Positions 5,516-11,905 of a stretch of DNA of 11,905 nt are shown here, piece after piece. The position numbers were made by a program, and so were the translations under genes. The stretch's first letter is position 1; every line of letters starts with the position of its first letter. A model generated the notes under the pieces. It saw only the letters and a list, made by a program, of their open reading frames with translations, was not told where the DNA came from and searched no databases. The stretch is from Desulfovibrionaceae bacterium (GTDB taxonomy: Bacteria; Pseudomonadota; Gammaproteobacteria; Burkholderiales; Burkholderiaceae_C), in the NCBI GenBank assembly GCA_009778355.1, contig WRJY01000293.1, positions 1-11,905 of the forward strand, read 5' to 3'.

Positions 5516-8500
5516 ATGGTCACGACCAACCATCGCGCCGATGCGGGCACCGACGCTGCGGCAGGCACCCAGGATCTCGGGCCGCTGGCTTGGGTTCTGG
5601 GCGAGACGCGCAAATCCATCGAATCGGCGAGCAAGTCGCTGAAACGTTTCGCGCGCGAGTCGAAGGCCGCGCGCAGTGACGATATCGCGCCCGCCGATGC
5701 CAGCCAGCTTCGGCTGGTGCGCCAGCAGTTGCATCAGGCCGCCGGCGCGCTGGAGATGGTCGGTCAGCCGGTCGCCGCACACATGGCGCGGGGCATGGAA
5801 GGCGCGGTGCAGCAACTGGTGCTGCACCCGGAAAAATGCGAGGAATCGTCCGCCGCCACGCTGGAGCGCGCCGGGTTCGCGCTGGTGGAATACCTCGAAA
5901 GCCAGTTCGGCGCGCGTCCCCGCTCCGCCCTGGGACTGTTTCCGCAGTTCCGACAGGTGCAGGAGATGGCCGGCGCCGACCGCATCCATCCGGCGGATTT
6001 GTGGGACGGCGTCTGGCAATGGGCCGATCCCGGCACGCCGCCCGCCGCGCAGCCGCTGGCCTGCGGGCCGGACGTGCGCACCCGGATCGACCAGCGAGTG
6101 CTGAAGCTGATGCGGCATTCCAGCGCCAATGCCGCCGCCGAGCTGAGCGTCATCAGCTTGGGGCTGGCGGCAGGCGAGAGCGAGCGCCGCCCCGCCATTT
6201 TCTGGAAGCTTTGCAGCGGCTTTTTCGAGGCCCTGGGGCGCGAGCTGGCGCCGATCGACATCTATGCCAAGCGGACCGCTTCGCGCGTGCTGCTGCAATA
6301 CATGGCGTTGGTGCGCGGCGAAAAGACCTTATCCGAACGGTTGGCGCTCGACTTGTTGTTTTTCTGCGCCCAGGCGCGTCCGTCCGCGGCCAGCGCCGCG
6401 CCGGCGCTGGCCGCCGTGCGCGAGGCTTGGGGGCTGGAGCGTCACGAGCCGGTGAATTACGAGCAACCGGCCTTCGGCCTCTACGACCCTGCGGTGCTGG
6501 TGCAGGCGCGCCGCCGCATCGAGGCGGTCAAGGAAAATTGGTCGGCCCTGGCGGGCGGCGACATGGCGCGCCTGAAGGCGTGCGTCAACCAGTTCGACCT
6601 CGTCAACGAGTCGCTCGACAAGCTGTACGGAAAAGACCAGACGCTGTCCGCCGCGCTGCACCGGGCCATGGCCCAGGTGGCGCAGTCGGGCCGCCCGCCG
6701 AATCCCGAACTGGCCATGGAAACAGCCACCGCGGTGCTTTTCATCGAGGCGTCGCTGACCGACTTCCATCACGGCGATGCGCAATTGGCCGCGCGCATGA
6801 AGCAATTGGCCGACCGGTTGGACAGCGTGCGCGCCGGCGGCGCGGCGCCGGCGCTCGAACCCTGGATGGAGGAGTTGTACCGCAAGGTCAGCGACCGCGA
6901 AACCCTGGGCACCGTGGTGGGCGAGTTGCGCGTCACGCTGACCGAGGTCGAGCAGCATCTGGACCAGTTCTTCCGCAACCCGGCCGACAAGGCCGCGCTG
7001 GAGCCGGTGCCGGCGCAGATAACGCAGATGCGGGGCGTGCTGTCCGTGCTGGGGCTGGAGCAGGCCGCGCTGGCGGTGGGGCGCTTGAGCGATGTCATCG
7101 GTCAGTTCTTCGCCTCTGGGGAGGCCGATGTCAACGAAATCCAGGCTTCCGGTCTGTTCGAGCGCATCGGCAACAGCCTGGGCGCGCTGGGCTTGCAGAT
7201 CGACATGATGGGCTACCAGCCGGCGCTGGCTCGCAAGCTGTTCGTCTATGACGCCGAAGCGGGCGAGCTTCGTTACGTGCCCGGACGGACGGAAACCGCC
7301 AGGACTGGCGGCGGCGTCCAGCCGGGCGCCAGCCTGCTCGACGAGAGCAGGCCGGTGGAAACGCAGTTGAAGCAGATCGCCACCCTGGCGGCGATCGACG
7401 AAAAACTGGCGCTGGCGCAGGCTGCCAGCCGGGCGGTCGAAGCCGTGCATGGCCGCGACGCCGACCGTTTGAACGCGGCACTGCAAGACCTCGAAGCGGC
7501 AGCGCGTCCCGCCGCGGCGCTGCCGCCGGAAGCGGCCCGGGCCGCTGATGACGGCGATGCCATCGACGGCGAGGATGACCTGCTGGACATCTTCCTCGAA
7601 GAAGCGCGTGAAGTCGTGCAGTCCGGCAAGCAGGCACTGCAGGCGCTGGCCGGCAAGCCGGGTGACCTGGAGCAGCAAACCACGCTGCGGCGCGCTTTCC
7701 ACACGCTCAAGGGCAGTTCGCGCATGGTCGGGCTGTGCGAGCTGGGTGAAGCCGCTTGGGCAATGGAGCAATTGCTGAACGCTTCGCTGGCCGAGCAAAA
7801 GCCGGTCAGCGGCGACTTGCGCGGCTTGGCCGAAGAAGCCATCGACGGTTTTGCGCGCTGGATCGACGGCATCGCCGGCAAGCAGGCTCACCATTGGCGC
7901 GCAGCGCCGTTCCGCGAGGTGGCCGATGCACTGCGCACGCAGGGCCAGCGGGTGTTGCTCGCCCCCTTGCTGGACAGCGCGGCGCTTGCAGCCGATACCG
8001 GGCCGCAAGACGGCGCGCCCAGCCCCATTGGCGCGTCGCCAGAGGCCGTGGCGCTCGATGTGGCGCTGCCGGAAGAGCCGGATGACGCCGGTTCGACCGG
8101 GCCGGTCACGCTTCAGGCGGTGTTGCCGGGGTCGCTGGCGGGCTTCGACTTGCCGGACCTGGACCTGGACTTGAACCTGGAGGAACCCGTCGCGCCTGGG
8201 CCGGTTGCCGAATCCGGCCAGCAGACTACCCAGCCCGCGCCACAAGCGGCGGAACTCGAACCGGTCAAATTTGACGATGTAGCGTTTCCGGTTGACGAGG
8301 CGCCCATCGCATTCGATCCGGTGGAAGTTGCCCCGGAACCGAAGATCGATTTGCTGGAACTCAACCTCGATGAACTCGACCAGCCGGCGCCTTCGGCGGG
8401 CGGCCAGGCCAGTCAGAAAGACGAGAATGGCGCGAATGCCGAGGATGCCGCGGCGGGCCATGAGCCTGGGCAGCCCGGCGTCACGATCGAGCTGACCGAT

Positions 8501-11500
8501 GCCGGGGAACTCAACGACGCGCTGCTGGCCGAGTTCCAGACGTCCGGGCTGCCTGCCGGGCTGCCCGAACCGCCGCATGAAGCGGCGCTGGGCGATGATG
8601 ATGCCGCCGAAGCAAGCCCGGCGGCTGAAGACAGTGAGCTTTACAAGCAGATTGGCGATCTGCGCGTCAGCGTCCCGCTGTACAACGTGTACCTGAACGA
8701 GGCCGACGGCTGGTCGCGCCAGTTGGCCAGCGAACTGGCGCAATGGGCGCTGGAACTCGACCGTCCGGTGCCCGAGTTGGCCATTGCGCGCGCGCATTCA
8801 CTGGCCGGAAGCTCGGCCACCGTGGGCTTTGCGGCGCTGTCGACCATGGCGCGCGCCGTCGAACACGCGCTGGACCGGCTGATCGAGCAGCCGCGCGCAA
8901 CGGCGGCCCAGGCGCAGGTGCTGTGCGAGGCCGCCGAGGACATCCGGCGCGTGCTGCACCAGTTCGCGACCGGCATCATGAAGCCGCCCAGCGCGTCGAT
9001 ACTGGCCGCCGTGCAGGCCATCGAGCCAGCCGACGCGGCGTCCGTGCCCGCGGTGCTTGAAACGGGCGGCGGCCAACCGGCCAGCCCGCCTGCCGGAACA
9101 CAGGCGCTGGCGCCCAATCAGCCGCGGCCCGCCGTCAAGACGGTGCCGTCCAAGGCGCCGCCCATCGTCGTCAAGCGGGCCATCCGCCGTCCCCCACGGT
9201 CGCCCGCGCTGCCGCCACTTCAAATCGCGCCCACTGCCCCCGCCGCGCCGAAAACGCCGGCTGCCGCGGTGCAGCCACCGCAGCGCCGCAGCCTCGGCGA
9301 GGACATCGACGTGGCGGACGCGGTCGATCCCGACCTGTTCCCGATCTTCGAGGAAGAAACGCAGGAGTTGCTGCCGCGACTGAGCGCCTCGCTGCGCCAC
9401 TGGGCCGCGCACACCGACGACCGGGCCGCGCGCGCCGAGGCGTTGCGCGCGCTGCACACGCTCAAGGGCAGCGCGCGCCTGGCCGGCGCCCTGCGCCTGG
9501 GGGAAATGGCGCACCGCACCGAATCGGCCATCGAGATGATCGGCATCGAACATGTGCGCGCCGAAGACGTCGAACCCCTGCTGGACCATCTGGACGAGTT
9601 GCTGGAAGCCTTCCGCCGGATTCAGGTCGGCGGCGTTGGCGTGGCCAGCGCCGGCGCCGAGCAGCCGCATGAGCCATTGCCCAGCGCGCCCGATGTGCCC
9701 AGCGCGCCCGGCGCGCGGGCCGGATCGCCGGACTCGCCCGCCAGCGCCGCGCCAGCGCCTGCCATCGTGCGGGGCGAGGTGGCCGCGCCGGCGGCGTTGT
9801 CGCTGGTGCAAGCGCGGGCCGTGGCCAGCCAGGCGGTGCGGGTGCGCGCGCAACTGCTGGACCGGCTGCTCAATCAGGCCGGCGAGATGATGACCTCGCG
9901 CGCGCGGCTGCAAGCCGAGGCCAGCCAACTGCGCAACTCGCTCAACGACCTGACGGGCAACCTGGAGCGGCTGCGCCAGCAACTGCGCGACGTCGAGCTG
10001 CAAGCCGAAACGCAGATGCAGTCGCGCCTGGCGCAATCCAAGGATTCGCAGCAGAACTTCGACCCGCTGGAGTTCGACCGCTTCACGCGCATGCAGGAGC
10101 TCACGCGCATGATGGCCGAGTCGGTCAACGACGTGGCCACCGTCCAGCGCAGCCTGCAACGCTCACTGGAAGCCAGCGAGGACGATCTGGTGGCCCAGGC
10201 CCGGCAGTCGCGCGAACTTCAGCGCGATTTGCTGCGCACCCGCATGGTGGAGTTCGAGAGCATTTCGGAGCGGCTCTACCGCGTCGTGCGCCAGGCGGCC
10301 AAGGAACTCGACAAGCAGGTGCGGCTGGACATCGTCGGCGGCGCCATCGAAATGGACCGCGGCATTCTGGAGCGGATGACGCCGGCCTTCGAGCACCTGC
10401 TGCGCAACTGCGCCGTGCACGGCATCGAAGCGCCGGCGGCGCGCGGCGCGCTCGGCAAGGACCCGGTCGGCCAGATCACGGTAGAGGTACACCAGGCCGG
10501 CAACGACGTTTCGATCGAGTTCCGCGACGATGGCGCGGGGCTGGACATGGCCGGCATACGCGAGCGCGCGTTGCAAAAAGGCATACTCGCGCCCGGCCAG
10601 CCGGTCACCGACGCCGAACTGCGCGATCTGGTCTTCATGCCCGGCTTCAGCACCGTGACCGAAGTGACCGAACTGGCTGGCCGCGGCGTCGGCATGGACG
10701 TGGTGCGCACCGAGATGCAAGCCATCGGCGGGCGCATCGAAACCGAATCGGTACAGGGCAAGGGCGCGGCCTTCCGCCTGCTGCTGCCCCTGACCACCGC
10801 CGTCACGCACGTCGTGCTGGTGCGCGCCGACCACCTGGTTGCCGGCGTGCCGTCCAACCTGGTCGAAATCGTCCGCCGCGTACCGGCGCAGGAACTGAAG
10901 GCCGCCTACGAAAGCGGCCGCTACCGCCACGGCGACGAGGAACTGCCGTTTTATTGGGCCGGCGCCTTGCTCCAGAGTTCGGCGCGCAGCAGCGAACCAT
11001 CCGCGCGCACCACGCCGGTGGTCATCTTCCGCTCCGCCGAGCGGCGCGTGGCCGTCCACGTGGACGAAGTGCTGGGCAACCAGGAAGTGGTGGTCAAGGC
11101 CCTGGGACCGCAACTGGCGCGGCTGCCCGGCCTGGTGGCCATGACCGCGCTGGCCTCCGGCGCCGTGGCCCTGATCTACAACCCGGTGGCGCTGGCCGCC
11201 GTGTATGGCCCGCAGGCCCGCGCGCTGCGTGTGGAGGCGGCGGCCTTGCAACCGGCGCCGCAGGCGGGCGCGGGCGCGCCGCGCTCCGACATTCCGCTGG
11301 TGCTGGTGGTGGACGACTCGATCACCGTGCGCCGCGTCACCCAGCGCCTGTTGCAGCGCGAGGGCTACCGCGTGGCGCTGGCCACCGACGGCTTGCAGGG
11401 GCTGGAGCGCCTGCAGGCCGAGCGGCCCGCCGTGGTGCTGTCGGACATCGAGATGCCGCGCATGGACGGCTTCGACTTCGTGCGCAACATCCGCGCCGAC

Positions 11501-11677
11501 GACAAACTGCGCGACCTGCCGGTCATCATGATCACCTCGCGCATCGCCGCCAAGCACCGCGACCACGCGCGCGAGCTCGGCGTCGATCACTACCTGGGCA
11601 AGCCGTACTCCGAAGAGGAATTGATCGGCCTCATCAAGGACTACGTGCGCGCCGCCGCCGCCGCCAGCGCGACATGA
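5516..11677 (+). CDS. pilL: Hybrid chemosensory histidine kinase PilL (ChpA type)
   Basis: A 2053-residue CheA-type kinase that phosphorylates PilG and PilH. An N-terminal Hpt-like segment has His73 in LHQAAGALEMVG. A helical region follows, then a segment with Thr503 at the phospho-site position (ITQMRGVLSVLG). Three better Hpt domains follow: His729 (FHTLKGSSRMVG), His1094 (AHSLAGSSATVG) and His1314 (LHTLKGSARLAG). They are separated by Pro/Ala-rich and acidic linkers (about 815-1040 and 1140-1265). From about 1440 comes the dimerisation coil, then the ATPase with N-box Asn1631 (LLRNCAVHGIE), DDGAGLD at 1671-1677 and GRGVGMD at 1722-1728. A CheW domain lies at about 1760-1890. The C-terminal receiver has Asp1933-Asp1934, phospho-Asp1977, Thr2007 and Lys2029. 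P. aeruginosa ChpA (about 2470 residues) has eight transfer domains; five are visible here. The start at 5516 has a weak ribosome site; TTG at 5501, abutting the pilJ stop, would add five residues. Confidence 0.95.
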   Translation: MVTTNHRADAGTDAAAGTQDLGPLAWVLGETRKSIESASKSLKRFARESKAARSDDIAPADASQLRLVRQQLHQAAGALEMVGQPVAAHMARGMEGAVQQLVLHPEKCEESSAATLERAGFALVEYLESQFGARPRSALGLFPQFRQVQEMAGADRIHPADLWDGVWQWADPGTPPAAQPLACGPDVRTRIDQRVLKLMRHSSANAAAELSVISLGLAAGESERRPAIFWKLCSGFFEALGRELAPIDIYAKRTASRVLLQYMALVRGEKTLSERLALDLLFFCAQARPSAASAAPALAAVREAWGLERHEPVNYEQPAFGLYDPAVLVQARRRIEAVKENWSALAGGDMARLKACVNQFDLVNESLDKLYGKDQTLSAALHRAMAQVAQSGRPPNPELAMETATAVLFIEASLTDFHHGDAQLAARMKQLADRLDSVRAGGAAPALEPWMEELYRKVSDRETLGTVVGELRVTLTEVEQHLDQFFRNPADKAALEPVPAQITQMRGVLSVLGLEQAALAVGRLSDVIGQFFASGEADVNEIQASGLFERIGNSLGALGLQIDMMGYQPALARKLFVYDAEAGELRYVPGRTETARTGGGVQPGASLLDESRPVETQLKQIATLAAIDEKLALAQAASRAVEAVHGRDADRLNAALQDLEAAARPAAALPPEAARAADDGDAIDGEDDLLDIFLEEAREVVQSGKQALQALAGKPGDLEQQTTLRRAFHTLKGSSRMVGLCELGEAAWAMEQLLNASLAEQKPVSGDLRGLAEEAIDGFARWIDGIAGKQAHHWRAAPFREVADALRTQGQRVLLAPLLDSAALAADTGPQDGAPSPIGASPEAVALDVALPEEPDDAGSTGPVTLQAVLPGSLAGFDLPDLDLDLNLEEPVAPGPVAESGQQTTQPAPQAAELEPVKFDDVAFPVDEAPIAFDPVEVAPEPKIDLLELNLDELDQPAPSAGGQASQKDENGANAEDAAAGHEPGQPGVTIELTDAGELNDALLAEFQTSGLPAGLPEPPHEAALGDDDAAEASPAAEDSELYKQIGDLRVSVPLYNVYLNEADGWSRQLASELAQWALELDRPVPELAIARAHSLAGSSATVGFAALSTMARAVEHALDRLIEQPRATAAQAQVLCEAAEDIRRVLHQFATGIMKPPSASILAAVQAIEPADAASVPAVLETGGGQPASPPAGTQALAPNQPRPAVKTVPSKAPPIVVKRAIRRPPRSPALPPLQIAPTAPAAPKTPAAAVQPPQRRSLGEDIDVADAVDPDLFPIFEEETQELLPRLSASLRHWAAHTDDRAARAEALRALHTLKGSARLAGALRLGEMAHRTESAIEMIGIEHVRAEDVEPLLDHLDELLEAFRRIQVGGVGVASAGAEQPHEPLPSAPDVPSAPGARAGSPDSPASAAPAPAIVRGEVAAPAALSLVQARAVASQAVRVRAQLLDRLLNQAGEMMTSRARLQAEASQLRNSLNDLTGNLERLRQQLRDVELQAETQMQSRLAQSKDSQQNFDPLEFDRFTRMQELTRMMAESVNDVATVQRSLQRSLEASEDDLVAQARQSRELQRDLLRTRMVEFESISERLYRVVRQAAKELDKQVRLDIVGGAIEMDRGILERMTPAFEHLLRNCAVHGIEAPAARGALGKDPVGQITVEVHQAGNDVSIEFRDDGAGLDMAGIRERALQKGILAPGQPVTDAELRDLVFMPGFSTVTEVTELAGRGVGMDVVRTEMQAIGGRIETESVQGKGAAFRLLLPLTTAVTHVVLVRADHLVAGVPSNLVEIVRRVPAQELKAAYESGRYRHGDEELPFYWAGALLQSSARSSEPSARTTPVVIFRSAERRVAVHVDEVLGNQEVVVKALGPQLARLPGLVAMTALASGAVALIYNPVALAAVYGPQARALRVEAAALQPAPQAGAGAPRSDIPLVLVVDDSITVRRVTQRLLQREGYRVALATDGLQGLERLQAERPAVVLSDIEMPRMDGFDFVRNIRADDKLRDLPVIMITSRIAAKHRDHARELGVDHYLGKPYSEEELIGLIKDYVRAAAAASAT

Positions 11678-11795
11678 ATTCCCCAGCCTGCCGGGCCAAA
11701 GCTCACCAGGCCCTACCGCACCCGCCAGCGCCGCGCCGCCGCTGGCCACGCCAACAATCTTCATGGACGAGGTGATCGACTGGTTGAGCTTTTAG
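11678..11795. other. Noncoding region after pilL
   Basis: No supported gene. A 7-bp inverted repeat (GCCAGCG at 11724-11730, CGCTGGC at 11740-11746) could form a hairpin after pilL. It lacks a T run, so it is only a weak terminator candidate. An ORF beginning ATGA at the pilL stop (11674) is arginine- and proline-rich and unlike any family I know. A ten-codon ORF at 11763-11795 (MDEVIDWLSF) is too short to call. The character of the sequence changes right after it, at the terminal repeat. Confidence 0.35.
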
Positions 11796-11905
11796 AGCCT
11801 GTTTATGATCTCAGCAGGCCCGCGCAGACACCTTTTCGGGATGGGATGCAAGGCGCAAACCGCAGCCATAGCCCCGCTATGGCGAGGATTTGCAACGCCG
11901 CAGAC
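11796..11905. repeat. Imperfect inverted-repeat element, cut by the right edge
   Basis: A perfect 8-bp stem (GCCATAGC at 11865-11872, GCTATGGC at 11876-11883) closes on a CCC loop. It is extended by GCAAA (11855-11859) pairing with TTTGC (11889-11893) and GGC (11852-11854) with GCC (11897-11899) across small bulges. The motif CGCAGAC occurs on both sides (ending 11829 and 11905). The block begins around GAGCCTGTTTATGATCTC directly after a stop codon, which looks like an abrupt boundary. Sequences of the type CTATGGCGAGGATTTGC are familiar to me as recurring intergenic repeats in betaproteobacteria, but I cannot name the element. It may be a MITE-like or REP-like unit or the end of an insertion sequence continuing beyond the window. 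Confidence 0.5.

Noticed and set aside
3260..6298. A 1012-codon open frame on the minus strand across pilJ and the start of pilL
   Set aside because: It is antisense to well-recognised genes, has low-complexity His/Arg/Gly-rich content and no known domain. Long open antisense frames are expected from the codon bias of high-GC genes.
6329..8797. An 822-codon open frame on the minus strand within pilL
   Set aside because: Same reason: mirror of pilL codon bias, no family similarity and no ribosome site.
11724..11746. Hairpin after pilL as a rho-independent terminator
   Set aside because: The 7-bp stem is not followed by a T tract, and similar GC-rich palindromes are common at this base composition.
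10163..11764. A 533-codon minus-strand frame over the kinase core and receiver of pilL
   Set aside because: The plus strand here encodes diagnostic HATPase, CheW and receiver motifs, so the antisense frame is a shadow.
11674..11775. A short ORF starting ATGA at the pilL stop
   Set aside because: The product is Arg/Pro-rich, matches no family, and continues a shadow frame of pilL; the overlap at the stop is probably chance.

Overview
The window is high-GC, and its gene order is typical of Betaproteobacteria, most likely Burkholderiales and perhaps the Alcaligenaceae/Bordetella side. The clues are a rubredoxin-type ORF directly upstream of pilG, the series pilG-pilH-pilI-pilJ-pilL, and a neighbouring divergent hemL. 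The genus is an inference; no marker gene here fixes it.

Left part, minus strand (1-1593): the first 54 codons of a gene that runs off the left edge and looks like the N-terminus of a Cas3 HD nuclease, the effector of a type I CRISPR-Cas system. Upstream of it on the same strand is hemL, glutamate-1-semialdehyde aminomutase of the C5 tetrapyrrole pathway. The two are 109 bases apart with no clear terminator between them.

Centre (1594-1977): a divergent intergenic region with an extended -10 promoter (TGATACAAT) facing right, then a 56-codon rubredoxin-like ORF. It keeps the rubredoxin scaffold but has lost one cysteine of the first CxxC knuckle and the whole second knuckle, and its end overlaps the start of pilG.

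Right part, plus strand (1946-11677): a tightly packed operon for a type IV pilus (Pil-Chp type) chemosensory pathway. It holds the response regulators PilG and PilH, the CheW-like adaptor PilI, the membrane receptor PilJ and a 2053-residue hybrid kinase PilL (ChpA type) with several Hpt-like domains, a CheA core, a CheW domain and a receiver. The presumed flow is surface or pilus signal to PilJ, through PilI to PilL autophosphorylation, then phosphotransfer to PilG, PilH and PilL's own receiver, which act on pilus extension and retraction. No CheR-like (pilK) or CheB-like (chpB) adaptation gene lies between or just after these genes.

Right edge (11678-11905): noncoding sequence ending in an imperfect inverted repeat that looks like a dispersed repeat or mobile-element end and is cut by the window border. 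No tRNA, rRNA or CRISPR array was seen. The least ordinary items are the truncated cas3, the ligand-less rubredoxin ORF and the terminal repeat.
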